A DNA stretch of 64,000 nt from Rhodobacter sp. (lineage in GTDB: Bacteria; Pseudomonadota; Alphaproteobacteria; Rhodobacterales; Rhodobacteraceae): contig JACKKE010000002.1 in NCBI GenBank assembly GCA_020637595.1, forward strand, positions 265,742-329,741, given 5' to 3'. The translations under genes and the position numbers were made by a program. The notes below the pieces were generated by a model. It searched no databases, was not told the DNA's origin, and saw only the letters and a list, made by a program, of their open reading frames with translations. This document shows positions 31,496 through 40,101 of this stretch, piece after piece. Each line of letters begins with the position of its first letter. Position 1 is the first letter of the stretch.

Positions 31496-31982
31496 CGCCC
31501 GATTCGAGGATGCCGAGGACCGCCCGCTGCGGCTCATCGCCCGAGACGCCGCCGACCTCGGGGTGATCTCGGCCTTGGTGCAGGATGCGGTGCTGACCGG
31601 CGCCGACCTGCATTTCCAGCGCGCCCGGCGGCGATTCTCGCTTCTGCTCAACCGCTTCCGCTGGGAAGACGAGTCGCGCGCCAAGACCGAGCACCGCCGC
31701 TATGAGCGGGTGCGCGCGGTCCTCGATTTCGGCGATGTCACGGCGGTGGCCCATCAGGGCCTCAACCGCGACGCCGACACGGTGCTCTCGCTCCTGTCGA
31801 TCGCCTTTGAACCTGCCGCCGAAACCCAGCCGGGCGATCCTGCCGGCCCCGGCCGCGTCGTGCTGACCTTCGCCGGCGACGGCGCGCTGGCGCTCACCGT
31901 CGAATGCCTCGAAGTCGAACTCGCCGACGTCACCCGCCCCTACGCCGCCCCCTCGGGTCACGCACCGCACCACCCCGACTGA
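31488..31982 (+). CDS. DUF2948 family protein
   Basis: A 164-residue protein matching the alphaproteobacterial DUF2948 family. It has RPLRLIARDAADLGVISALVQDAVL, then FQRARRRFSLLLNRFRWEDE and a C-terminal LTFAGDGALALTVECLEVELADVT. Function is unknown. In Rhodobacterales the gene regularly precedes hisD, as here, separated by 219 bp that hold a composite repeat element. ATG 31488 overlaps the end of the small basic gene. Confidence 0.85.
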   Translation: MTDARFEDAEDRPLRLIARDAADLGVISALVQDAVLTGADLHFQRARRRFSLLLNRFRWEDESRAKTEHRRYERVRAVLDFGDVTAVAHQGLNRDADTVLSLLSIAFEPAAETQPGDPAGPGRVVLTFAGDGALALTVECLEVELADVTRPYAAPSGHAPHHPD

Positions 31983-31985
31983 CCC

Positions 31986-32045
31986 GATCTTTGCGTCGCA
32001 AATATCCCGGGGGTGAGCCCGAAGGGCGAGGGGGCAGCGCCCCCT
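31986..32045 (-). repeat. Composite intergenic element, copy C (inverted)
   Basis: Read on the minus strand, a hairpin AGGGGGC-GCT-GCCCCCT (32029-32045) is followed by ACCCCCGGGATATTTGCGAC and GCAAAGATC (31986-32014). It is the same two-part design as the other three copies but in the opposite orientation. A second hairpin GCTCGC-GAA-GCGAGC lies next to it (32048-32062). Confidence 0.75.
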
Positions 32046-32120
32046 AGGCTCGCGAAGCGAGCGTGGCCCAACAGGAGGCGACGGGCCGCAGGCCCTTCGC
32101 GCGACTGGCGGGAGCCCTCC

Positions 32121-32156
32121 CCCCTTGACTGGCCCCTTGTCTGGCCCCTTGTCTGG
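32121..32156 (+). repeat. 12-bp tandem repeat before hisD
   Basis: The unit CCCCTTGTCTGG occurs three times in a row (first copy with GACT instead of GTCT), 46 bp before the hisD ATG. It lies in the 5' untranslated region. There is no coding meaning; copy-number change by slippage would alter leader length. Confidence 0.7.
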
Positions 32157-32201
32157 CTGGCCGCGATCCCCTATCCCCGCCCCAGAGCCGGAGAGACCGC
32201 C

Positions 32202-33503
32202 ATGCCCCAGATCCTCAGCACCACCGACGCCGATTTCGCCACCGGCTTCACCGCGATCCTCGGCGCCAAGCGCGAGGACAGCCCGGATGTGGACGCAACC
32301 GTCTCGGGGATCATCGACGATGTGCGCGCGCGGGGCGATGCGGCGGTGATCGAGCTGACGGCGAAATTCGACCGCCTGACCCTGACCCCCGAAACCCTCG
32401 CCTTCTCGCCGGCTGAAATCGCCGCCGAGATCGCCCGCGTCCCCGCGGCCGAGCGTGCGGCGCTGGAACTCGCGGCGGAGCGCATCCGCGCCTATCACGA
32501 ACGTCAGCGCCCCGAGGATGCGCGCTGGACCGATGCCTCGGGCGCCTCGCTGGGCTGGCGCTGGTCGGCGGTCGAGGCGGCGGGGCTTTATGTCCCCGGC
32601 GGCCTCGCCAGCTATCCGTCGTCGGTGCTGATGAACGCGATCCCGGCGCAGGTGGCAGGGGTCGAGCGTCTGGTGATCGCCTGCCCGACACCGGGCGGCG
32701 CGGTGAACCCGCTGGTCATCCTGGCCGCGCAGCTTTCCGGCGTCGATACGATCTATCGCATCGGTGGCGCGCAGGCGATCGCGGCGCTGGCCTATGGCAC
32801 GGCGACGATTGCGCCGGTCGACAAGATCACCGGCCCCGGCAATGCCTTTGTCGCGGCGGCCAAGCGGCGGGTCTTTGGCCGCGTCGGCATCGACATGATC
32901 GCCGGCCCCTCGGAAATCCTGGTGATCGGTGACGGCACCGGCGATCCCGAGTGGATCGCGCTCGACCTGCTCAGCCAGGCCGAGCATGACGCGGTCGCGC
33001 AGGCGATTCTGGTCACCACCTCGGATGTCGAGGCCCGCGCGGTGGCCGAGGCAGTCGAGCGTCAGCTGACGGTGCTGGAGCGGCGCGGTATCGCCGGGGA
33101 CAGTTGGCGCGATTATGGCGTGATCATCGTGGCGCGCGATCTGGCCGAGGCCGCGACACTGTCGAACCGCGTCGCGCCCGAGCATCTGGAACTCTGCGTT
33201 GATGACCCCGAGGCGCTGTTGCCGGCGATCCGTCATGCCGGTGCGATCTTCCTCGGCCACTGGACGCCCGAGGCGATCGGCGACTATGTCGGCGGGCCGA
33301 ACCATGTGCTGCCGACGGCGCGCTCGGCGCGGTTCTCGTCGGGGCTCAGCGTTCTCGATTTCATGAAACGCACGACGCTGGCGCGGATGACGCCCGAGGC
33401 CCTGGCCGCCATCGGCCCCGCCGCCGAAACGCTGGCCACCAGCGAGAGCCTGCAGGCCCACGGGCTGAGCGTGCGCGCGCGTCTGGACAAGCTGAACGGC
33501 TAA
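32202..33503 (+). CDS. hisD: Histidinol dehydrogenase
   Basis: A 433-residue HisD, which oxidises L-histidinol to L-histidine in two NAD-dependent steps with Zn2+. Family landmarks are GLYVPGGLASYPSSVLMNAIPA, IGGAQAIAALAYGT, KITGPGNAFVAAAKR, GIDMIAGPSEI, LLSQAEHDA (zinc Gln/His), RVAPEHLEL (catalytic Glu/His), and GDYVGGPNHVLPT with the last zinc site. ATG 32202 follows GGAGAGACC. It is part of the Rhodobacterales block that continues, after an interruption, at UPF0262 (36865). It is convergent to the next gene with a 6-bp gap. Confidence 0.97.
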   Translation: MPQILSTTDADFATGFTAILGAKREDSPDVDATVSGIIDDVRARGDAAVIELTAKFDRLTLTPETLAFSPAEIAAEIARVPAAERAALELAAERIRAYHERQRPEDARWTDASGASLGWRWSAVEAAGLYVPGGLASYPSSVLMNAIPAQVAGVERLVIACPTPGGAVNPLVILAAQLSGVDTIYRIGGAQAIAALAYGTATIAPVDKITGPGNAFVAAAKRRVFGRVGIDMIAGPSEILVIGDGTGDPEWIALDLLSQAEHDAVAQAILVTTSDVEARAVAEAVERQLTVLERRGIAGDSWRDYGVIIVARDLAEAATLSNRVAPEHLELCVDDPEALLPAIRHAGAIFLGHWTPEAIGDYVGGPNHVLPTARSARFSSGLSVLDFMKRTTLARMTPEALAAIGPAAETLATSESLQAHGLSVRARLDKLNG

Positions 33504-33509
33504 GCGGGT

Positions 33510-35354
33510 TTAGGGCCGCCAGCAGGTGCAACTGCCGCGCTCGGCCTCGGACAGCAGCGTCAGCGCCTGTTCGGTGGCGTCGATGGCGCGCTGATAGCGG
33601 CGCATCATGCCGATGGCATAGGCTTCGGCCTCGAGCCAGGCCATGAACTCCTCGGTGTCCTGCTGCAGGTCGGCCAGCGTCGCCAGATCGAACAGCGCCG
33701 CGCCCGCGCGCAGGTGATTGCGCAGCGCCGAGACCAGGCTCATCGGTTGCGACAGCAGGGTCTTGGCGTCCGGCCCGGCAAAGAACACGATCAGCATGTT
33801 GTTCAGCGTCGAAACGGCGACCGGGCGCAGCACCCCGGTCGCCGTTTCGGTCGGTGTCTGATCGCTGGGTGCCGGGGTCGAGGCGCGGGTGTCCTCGAAG
33901 CTGCGCAGCGCGATGCGGATGCGCGTTTCCCAGGCGCTGCGGCCCGCATGGGCGTCGCGGCGCAGCGCGAGGGTCCGGTCCATGCCGCGCCGCAAGTCGT
34001 CGAGGCCCTGTCGGACCGCCTGCGACCAGCCGCGGGTTTGCGGATCGTCGCATTGCTGCGCAGTCGCCATCCGGCGCAGCGATCCGGCGACACGGTGCAG
34101 CCCCCCGGTCGCATCGGGACTGGCGCCGAGATAGGCGTCAAGCCCGCGCGACAGCGCCAGATCGTCGATGGCCCGGCGCATGATCAGCGCGTCGCCGTCC
34201 TCGGTCATCACCCGGCTGGGCGTGCCGACGGGCGGCGACGGGGTAAAGCGTGGGCCCGGGAACAGCCGCGTTCCCGGCAGTTCGGGCACCGGCAGGGCCT
34301 GGTCGGTGATCGCCTGTTCCAGCGTGCCCAGCGATGTCGGCGGGCCTTGCAGCCCGCGCAACCGCCGCCGCAGGATCTCGCTGCAGGGACGATAAGGCAC
34401 CGCCCAGGTCGCGTGGTCTTGTTCGGTCCAGCCGCCACCCTCGGGGGCCAGCGCGGTCAGACGCAGGGCCGTGTCGGGCTCGTCCGCGATGGGCAGGGTG
34501 AGGCCGGGCATCTCCAGCGTGACCGAATAGGGATAGGTCAGCGTGCACAGGATCGGCCCGCCGCCGCTGCAAGGCCCGTCGGACGACAGGATGCGCGGCT
34601 CCAGCGGCCCCTCGATGCGCAGCTGCGCGTGCTCGGGCATATCGGCGCCTTCCAGCCGGACATCAAGGCGGCGCAGATGGGCGTTCAGCGCCTCTTGTCC
34701 GGGCGGGAACGGCACGTCGAGTGCCTCACCGTTGGGCAGGTCGGTCCAGTTCAGCACCAGATGCAGGCCCCGCGGCGGGGGCGGGGGGGCGACGGGTTGG
34801 ACATCGCCGTCAAAGGTCAGGCGCAGCGCCAGCAGGGTGGTCAACTCGGCGTCGTTCAGCGGCGCGCCGCGACCGTTCGAGACCCGCAGGTTGCCCGCCA
34901 TACGCGGGATCAGCAGCATGATCTCGCCGAAATAGGAATACTCGGCCAGGGCATGCGCCCGCATCTGCCCGCCGGGGCCCAGCGCGGCGGCCCGGCGTTG
35001 CAGGTCCAGAAGCGCCGCGTGATGGTGATCGGCAAAGCCCTGCACATCGTGGTTCGGGCTGGCGCGCATCGCCTGCGCGCGCCAGTCCGATCCGGGGGCC
35101 AGCAGGGCGATCTCGCGTTGAAAGGTCTGATCCCCCGGACCGAAGGCCCCATTCAGGGGCAGCATGGGATCGTCGCGGCCATAGCCCTGCATGGCCACCC
35201 GTCCGTCGAAATCGGGATAGGGCAGGGTGATCGGCAGGTTGAGAACGAAAGGCCCGGTCGGGAAGGTGGGGACCGGCGCCGGCGGCACGGTAAAGGGCTG
35301 CGCGCCGGCCGGCAGCGCCGCGGCAAGAAGCAGGCCCGTCAGGAGCTGTCGCAT
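33510..35354 (-). CDS. Secreted protein of unknown function, 614 aa
   Basis: I do not recognise a family. A signal peptide covers about residues 1-18 (MRQLLTGLLLAAALPAGA). The mature protein is Pro-rich at its start (PPAPVPTFPTGPFVLNLP), has paired cysteines (PCSGGGPILC, and C-terminal GSCTCWRP), and has a C-terminal helical third. It contains no transmembrane helix apart from the signal and no visible catalytic motif. Codon use is normal for the window. It is inserted, with creatinase, between hisD and UPF0262, genes often closer together in relatives. An exported or periplasmic role is all that can be said. Confidence 0.75.
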   Translation of the reverse strand: MRQLLTGLLLAAALPAGAQPFTVPPAPVPTFPTGPFVLNLPITLPYPDFDGRVAMQGYGRDDPMLPLNGAFGPGDQTFQREIALLAPGSDWRAQAMRASPNHDVQGFADHHHAALLDLQRRAAALGPGGQMRAHALAEYSYFGEIMLLIPRMAGNLRVSNGRGAPLNDAELTTLLALRLTFDGDVQPVAPPPPPRGLHLVLNWTDLPNGEALDVPFPPGQEALNAHLRRLDVRLEGADMPEHAQLRIEGPLEPRILSSDGPCSGGGPILCTLTYPYSVTLEMPGLTLPIADEPDTALRLTALAPEGGGWTEQDHATWAVPYRPCSEILRRRLRGLQGPPTSLGTLEQAITDQALPVPELPGTRLFPGPRFTPSPPVGTPSRVMTEDGDALIMRRAIDDLALSRGLDAYLGASPDATGGLHRVAGSLRRMATAQQCDDPQTRGWSQAVRQGLDDLRRGMDRTLALRRDAHAGRSAWETRIRIALRSFEDTRASTPAPSDQTPTETATGVLRPVAVSTLNNMLIVFFAGPDAKTLLSQPMSLVSALRNHLRAGAALFDLATLADLQQDTEEFMAWLEAEAYAIGMMRRYQRAIDATEQALTLLSEAERGSCTCWRP

Positions 35355-35430
35355 GGAGAGACCCTCCGCCGCTTGGTGCAGACAGGATGCCCGAAAACGG
35401 CGGAGGGATCAATTTTCCAGTCCCGGGGGC

Positions 35431-36636
35431 TTAGCCCACCACGTTGAACCCCGGCCCATAGGGATAGGCGGTGATGTTCTCGGCCCCGTTTTCGGTGATC
35501 ACCAGAATGTCGTGTTCGCGGTAGCCCCCGGCGCCCGGTTGGCCCTCGGGGATCGTCAGCATGGGCTCCATCGAGATGACCATGCCGGGTTCCAGCACCG
35601 TGTCGATGTCCTCGCGCAGCTCCAGCCCGGCCTCGCGGCCATAGTAGTGGCTGAGCACCCCGAAAGAATGGCCATAGCCGAAGGTGCGGTATTGCAAGAG
35701 ATCGCGCGCGGCAAAGAACCCGTTGATCTGGGCCGTGACCTGGGCGCAGCTGGCACCGGGTTTCAGCAGGCTCATGCCGTATTCATGGGCGGCGACATTG
35801 GCCTGCCAGATGGCCAGCGAGGCGTCATCGACCTCGCGGACGAACAGCGTGCGTTCCAGTGCGGTGTAATAGCCGGATATCATCGGGAAGGTGTTCAGCG
35901 ACAGGATATCGCCCACCTGCAGCCGCCGCGCGGTGACCGGGTTGTGCGCGCCATCGGTGTTGATGCCCGACTGGAACCAGACCCAGGTGTCGCGGTATTC
36001 GGCATCGGGAAAGCGGCGGGCGATCTCGCGCTCCATCGCGTCGCGCCCGGCCATCGCCACGTCGATCTCGCGCGCACCGACCGCGATCGCCTCGCGGATC
36101 GCATAGCCACCGACATCGGCGGTGTTGGCGCCCGCCCGGATCAGGGCGATTTCCGCCGGCGACTTCCTCATCCGCTGGCGCATCGTTGCAGGGGCCATGT
36201 CGACCCGCCGGGCGGGGGCCAGGAAGGTGTCCAGTTTTTGCGATTGCACCAGCGTCAGGTGATCGCCCTCATAGCCGATCACCCGGCCGGATCCGGTCAC
36301 CGACAGGATCGCCCGCCAGTAATTGTCGCGCGCCCAGTCGGTATAGGTGATGTTGTCGCCGTGACAGCGGCGCCAGGGCTGGCCCGCGTCGATGCCGGCG
36401 CTGATCGTCACGCTGTCGGTGGCGGTCACCACCAGCCCGTAGGGCCGGCCAAAGCTGCAATAGAGAAAGCCCGAGTAATAGGCGATGGCGTGCATCGAGG
36501 TGAACACGCAGGCCTCGACCCCCTCGGCGGCCATGCTGGCGCGCAGGCCGGACAGGCGGGCGTCATAGTCCTCGGCGGCAAAGGGCAGCACGCGCTGGCC
36601 CTGATGAAAGCGATAGAATTCGGGGCGGTTCGTCAT
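35431..36636 (-). CDS. Creatinase (creatine amidinohydrolase)
   Basis: A 401-residue pita-bread-fold protein very similar to the Pseudomonas creatinase as I remember it. Shared stretches include YYSGFLYCSFGRPYGLVVT, DNITYTDWARDNYW, WFQSGINTDGAHNPVT (catalytic His), SLNTFPMISGYYTALERTLF, QYRTFGYGHSFGVLSHYYGR, EAGLELREDIDTVLEPGM and AGGYREHDILV. Creatinase hydrolyses creatine to sarcosine and urea without metal. No creatininase or sarcosine oxidase gene is adjacent, so a related guanidino substrate remains possible. It lies between the secreted unknown and UPF0262. Confidence 0.88.
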   Translation of the reverse strand: MTNRPEFYRFHQGQRVLPFAAEDYDARLSGLRASMAAEGVEACVFTSMHAIAYYSGFLYCSFGRPYGLVVTATDSVTISAGIDAGQPWRRCHGDNITYTDWARDNYWRAILSVTGSGRVIGYEGDHLTLVQSQKLDTFLAPARRVDMAPATMRQRMRKSPAEIALIRAGANTADVGGYAIREAIAVGAREIDVAMAGRDAMEREIARRFPDAEYRDTWVWFQSGINTDGAHNPVTARRLQVGDILSLNTFPMISGYYTALERTLFVREVDDASLAIWQANVAAHEYGMSLLKPGASCAQVTAQINGFFAARDLLQYRTFGYGHSFGVLSHYYGREAGLELREDIDTVLEPGMVISMEPMLTIPEGQPGAGGYREHDILVITENGAENITAYPYGPGFNVVG

Positions 36637-36864
36637 CGTCAGACCTCATGGTGCGGGGGCCCGACAGGGTGCGGGATCCCAAAGATCCCGGCGTTCAGGA
36701 TGACGCAGGGGCGACGTGCGTCGCATCCTGCAAGCAGCGGGGAAACCCCTGCGGCGACGCCATCGCCGCGTGCTCGACCGTCAGCTAGCACGACGCGTGG
36801 CACGCTGGCAAGGATTCGCGCCTTGATGCTGCCCGAGGGGTGTTGCATCAAAGGGGGCGGAACG

Positions 36865-37359
36865 ATGAAAGCCCTGCCCATGACCCGTATTTGTCACATC
36901 GAGATCGACGACACCGATCTACCGGCCCCCTCGCCCGAAATGGAGCAGGAGCGCCGCGTCGCCGTCTTCGATCTGCTCGAGGACAACAGCTTTGCCCTGC
37001 CGGACCGCGACGGTCGCAGCGCCCCCCCGGGGCCCTACCGGTTGCTGCTGGCGATCCGCGAGCGTCGTCTGGTGGTCGACATCGCACAGGAGGATGGCAC
37101 CAAGGTGACCGAGTTCCACCTGTCGCTGGGTCCGTTCCGGCAGGTGATCAAGGATTACGACCAGATCTGCGAAAGCTATTTCGAGGCGGTCAAACGCCTG
37201 CCCCCCAGCCAGATCGAGGCGATCGACATGGCCCGCCGCGGGATCCACAATGAAGGCGCGCGTGTCCTGCAGGAGCGTCTTGAGGGCAAGGCGGAAATCG
37301 ACCTCGACACCGCCCGCCGCCTGTTCACCCTGATCAGCGTTCTGAAACGCGGGGACTGA
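36865..37359 (+). CDS. UPF0262 family protein
   Basis: A 164-residue member of the alphaproteobacterial UPF0262 family: CHIEIDDTDLPAPSPEMEQERRVAVFDLLEDNSFALP, FHLSLGPFRQVIKDYDQICESYFEAVKRLPPSQIEAIDMARRGIHNEGARVLQ. Function is unknown. ATG 36865 is preferred because AAGGGGG precedes it; an in-frame ATG at 36880 would give the shorter MTRICHIE N-terminus usual in the family. It is followed 2 bp later by the LMW phosphatase, the normal Rhodobacterales order after hisD. Confidence 0.9.
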   Translation: MKALPMTRICHIEIDDTDLPAPSPEMEQERRVAVFDLLEDNSFALPDRDGRSAPPGPYRLLLAIRERRLVVDIAQEDGTKVTEFHLSLGPFRQVIKDYDQICESYFEAVKRLPPSQIEAIDMARRGIHNEGARVLQERLEGKAEIDLDTARRLFTLISVLKRGD

Positions 37360-37361
37360 TC

Positions 37362-37823
37362 TTGGAGCGCGGGTTGCCCCAATCGGTCCTGTTTTGCTGC
37401 GATCATAACGCGGTGCGGTCGCCAATGGCCGAGGGGCTGATGAAAAAGCTCTATGGCCAGCGGTGCTACGTGCAATCGGCAGGGGTCTATAACGATCTCG
37501 ATGTCGACGGATTTGCCATCGCCGTCAGTGCCGAAATGGGGATCGAACTGTCGCGCCACCAGACGCGCAGCTTCGAGGACATGCGCGGGTGGGGCGATGA
37601 TCTGTCGGGCTTTGACCTGATCATCGCGCTCAGCCCGGCCAGTCAGCGCGCGGCGCTGGAACTGACGCGGTTCGCGCATATCGACGTCGAGTATTGGCCG
37701 ATCATGGATCCGACCGGATTGGGCGAAACCCGCGACGCCAAGCTGCAGGCCTATCGCCAGACCCGCGACCAGATCGCGCGGCGGATGATTGACCGGTTCG
37801 GCCCCCCCACCGCCGAGGACTGA
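37362..37823 (+). CDS. Low-molecular-weight protein tyrosine phosphatase / ArsC-like protein
   Basis: A 153-residue protein with the LMW-PTP P-loop CCDHNAVRSPMAEG (Cys-X5-Arg-Ser) near residue 12 and the acidic MDPTGLG loop carrying the general-acid Asp near residue 120. It could dephosphorylate tyrosine or act as an arsenate reductase of the thioredoxin-linked type; the partner cysteines of the latter are not evident. The start codon is TTG at 37362, 2 bp after the UPF0262 stop. It belongs to the conserved block leading to infA. Confidence 0.85.
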   Translation: MERGLPQSVLFCCDHNAVRSPMAEGLMKKLYGQRCYVQSAGVYNDLDVDGFAIAVSAEMGIELSRHQTRSFEDMRGWGDDLSGFDLIIALSPASQRAALELTRFAHIDVEYWPIMDPTGLGETRDAKLQAYRQTRDQIARRMIDRFGPPTAED

Positions 37824-37916
37824 CGGCGCCGCATTCCGGGTCGGGGGTGCCGCTTTGGGGCTTTCTGGCATCGCCTCACGCGCTATCCTGCCCACGATCA
37901 AACCCCGGAGACCGCC

Positions 37917-38327
37917 ATGAGCGCCACCACGGCCCGCGCCACCATCCAAGCCTATTACGACGCCTTCAACCGGGGCGACATCGCCGGCATGCTGGAGTGC
38001 CTGCACGGCGATTTCGCCCATCACGTCAACGAGGGGGCGACCCGTCTGGGCAAACAGGCCTTTGCCGAATTCTGTGCGCATATGAGCGAGACCTACAAGG
38101 AGTTGCTGACCGATCTGGTGGTGTTCTCGAACGACGAGGGCACGCGCGGCGCGGCCGAGTTCATCGTCAACGGCACCTATCTGAAAACCGATCCCGGCCT
38201 GCCCGAGGCCCGTGGCCAGACCTATGTACTGCCCGCCGGCGGGTTCTTTACGCTCAAGGACGGCAAGATCACCCGCGTCACCACGTATTACAACCTGCAG
38301 GACTGGCTGCGGCAGGTCGGCGGATGA
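37917..38327 (+). CDS. NTF2-like / ketosteroid-isomerase-related protein
   Basis: A 136-residue NTF2-fold protein (SnoaL-like): an N-terminal helix ATIQAYYDAFNRGDIAGMLECLHGDFAHHVNEG, then curved strands ending GGFFTLKDGKITRVTTYYNLQDW. No catalytic Asp/Tyr set of a true ketosteroid isomerase can be assigned. It starts an overlapping trio: its stop overlaps the GNAT start (ATGA), which in turn overlaps the nitrilase start. The three are therefore co-translated and may act on one small metabolite. A CGGAG ribosome site precedes the ATG. Confidence 0.8.
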   Translation: MSATTARATIQAYYDAFNRGDIAGMLECLHGDFAHHVNEGATRLGKQAFAEFCAHMSETYKELLTDLVVFSNDEGTRGAAEFIVNGTYLKTDPGLPEARGQTYVLPAGGFFTLKDGKITRVTTYYNLQDWLRQVGG

Positions 38328-38905
38328 GGGTTCAGCCCCTCACCGGCCCGGCGCTGGACGCGGTGCTGGACGATGTGGCACGGCTCAGGATCGCGGTGTT
38401 TCGCGACTGGCCCTATCTCTATGACGGCGACCTGGACTATGAGCGCGGCTACCTGCAGCCCTATCGTGACAATCCGCGGGCGATCGTCGTCGGCGCCTTT
38501 GACGGCGACCGGCTGGTCGGCGCCTCCACCGGCACCCCGATGGAGGACCACGCCGACGATTTCGCCGCGCCCTTTGCCGGCACCGGGTTGGCGCTGGACC
38601 AGATCTTCTATTGCGCGGAATCGGTGCTGCTGCCGGGGTATCGCGGGCAGGGCATCGGCCACGCCTTCTTTGACGCACGCGAGGGGCACGCCCGCGCGCT
38701 GGGCCGCCGGCACGTCGCCTTCTGCGCGGTGCAGCGCCCGGTGGATCACCCGGCCCGGCCCGCCGAGTATCGCCCGCTCGACGCCTTCTGGCGCGCGCGC
38801 GGTTATGCGCCGCTGTCCGGGGTGATCGCCCGCTTTCGCTGGAAGGATGTGGGCGAACCCGCCACGACCGAGAAACCCCTGCAATTCTGGATGCGCACGC
38901 TGTGA
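38324..38905 (+). CDS. GNAT family N-acetyltransferase
   Basis: A 193-residue GNAT-type acyltransferase. The acetyl-CoA pyrophosphate loop is LLPGYRGQGIGHAFFDARE (Q/RxxGxG/A type), following a strand IFYCAESV. The N-terminal DVARLRIAVFRDWPYLYDGDLDYERGYLQPY is typical of a subgroup often beside carbon-nitrogen hydrolases. The substrate is unknown. It is bound to both neighbours by 4-bp overlaps (ATGA, GTGA). Confidence 0.83.
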   Translation: MRVQPLTGPALDAVLDDVARLRIAVFRDWPYLYDGDLDYERGYLQPYRDNPRAIVVGAFDGDRLVGASTGTPMEDHADDFAAPFAGTGLALDQIFYCAESVLLPGYRGQGIGHAFFDAREGHARALGRRHVAFCAVQRPVDHPARPAEYRPLDAFWRARGYAPLSGVIARFRWKDVGEPATTEKPLQFWMRTL

Positions 38906-39804
38906 CCCAAGACACCCTGACCATTGCCGCCGCCGCCTATCCGCTGGACTGGTTCGACGATTTCGCCGCCTACGAGGCCAAGGTGACCGGCTGGGTGGCA
39001 AAGGGCGTGGCGACCGGCGCGGATCTGCTGGTCTTTCCCGAATACGCGGCGATGGAACTGGCCAGCCTCGGTGGAAAGGCGGTCGCCGCCGACCTGCAGG
39101 GCGCCTTGTCCGAGGTCGCGCGCCATGCCCCGGCGATGGACGCGCTGTTCGCCCGGCTGGCGGCCACGCATGGGGTGATGATCCTCGGCCCGTCGGGTCC
39201 GGTGTTTGTCGGCAACCGCCCGGTCAACCGCGCGACGCTCTTTGGCCCCGCGGGCATCGTCGGCCATCAGGACAAGCAGATCATGACCCGGTTCGAGCGC
39301 GAGGAATGGGACGTGATCCCCGGCGCGGACGGGCTGACCCTGTTCGAGACGCCGCTGGGCAACCTGGGCGTCACCATCTGCTATGACAGCGAATTCCCGC
39401 TGCTCGCCCGCACCCTGGCCGAGGCCGGGGCCGAGATCCTCCTCGCCCCCAGCTGCACCGAGACGCTGGCGGGTTTCACCCGGGTGCGCGTCGGCGCGAT
39501 GGCGCGGGCCCTGGAAAACCAGTGCGTCGCGGTGCAGGCGCCATTGGTGGGGTCCGCCCCCTGGTGCGTCGGGGTCGAGGAAAACACCGGCCGCGCCTCG
39601 ATCTATGGGCCGCCGGACCGCGGCTGGCCCGCGACCGGCATCCTGGCCGAAGGGGGGCTGAACGAACCCGGCTGGGTCAGCGCCACGATTTCGCGCGCGC
39701 TGATCGCCCAGACCCGCGCCGATGGCGGGGTCTTGAACTTCACGCATTGGTCGGAACAAAGTGATCGCCTGGCGGTCCCGCTTCGCCGCGCTGCAACAAG
39801 TTAA
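38902..39804 (+). CDS. Carbon-nitrogen hydrolase (nitrilase superfamily)
   Basis: A 300-residue nitrilase-superfamily enzyme with the complete Glu-Lys-Cys triad: Glu in LLVFPEYAAMELA, Lys in GHQDKQIMTRFE, and Cys in GVTICYDSEFPLLAR. Members hydrolyse amides, nitriles or N-carbamoyl groups. The start is GTG 38902 inside a GTGA overlap with the GNAT gene. Together with the NTF2-like protein it forms a three-gene unit seen between UPF0262/phosphatase and infA. The substrate is not predictable from sequence. Confidence 0.88.
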   Translation: MTQDTLTIAAAAYPLDWFDDFAAYEAKVTGWVAKGVATGADLLVFPEYAAMELASLGGKAVAADLQGALSEVARHAPAMDALFARLAATHGVMILGPSGPVFVGNRPVNRATLFGPAGIVGHQDKQIMTRFEREEWDVIPGADGLTLFETPLGNLGVTICYDSEFPLLARTLAEAGAEILLAPSCTETLAGFTRVRVGAMARALENQCVAVQAPLVGSAPWCVGVEENTGRASIYGPPDRGWPATGILAEGGLNEPGWVSATISRALIAQTRADGGVLNFTHWSEQSDRLAVPLRRAATS

Positions 39805-39882
39805 ACCTTGTAATTCCGCCACCGAAGGCGCATTTAGGCGCCGAGCCTGCGATTTCGCGGGCCTTCAGGTATTGGAGAGACC

Positions 39883-40101
39883 ATGGCCAAGGAAGAACTG
39901 CTCGAATTCCCCGGCGTCGTGAAGGAACTCCTGCCGAACGCGACGTTCAAGGTCGAGCTGGACAACGGCCATGTGATCATCGCCCATACGGCAGGAAAGA
40001 TGCGCAAGAACCGCATCCGCGTTCTGGCCGGCGACCGCGTTCAGGTCGAGATGACGCCCTACGATCTGACCAAGGGCCGGATCAACTACCGCTTCAAGTG
40101 A
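39883..40101 (+). CDS. infA: Translation initiation factor IF-1
   Basis: A 72-residue OB-fold protein MAKEELLEFPGVVKELLPNA ... GRINYRFK, full length for IF-1. It binds the ribosomal A site during initiation. The ATG follows GGAGAG. The leader contains a short dyad ACAAG-TTAAAC-CTTGT (39796-39811) overlapping the previous stop codon, of unknown meaning. It starts the infA-maf-RNase G-yacG operon, a standard Rhodobacterales order; its stop overlaps the maf start by one base. Confidence 0.98.
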   Translation: MAKEELLEFPGVVKELLPNATFKVELDNGHVIIAHTAGKMRKNRIRVLAGDRVQVEMTPYDLTKGRINYRFK

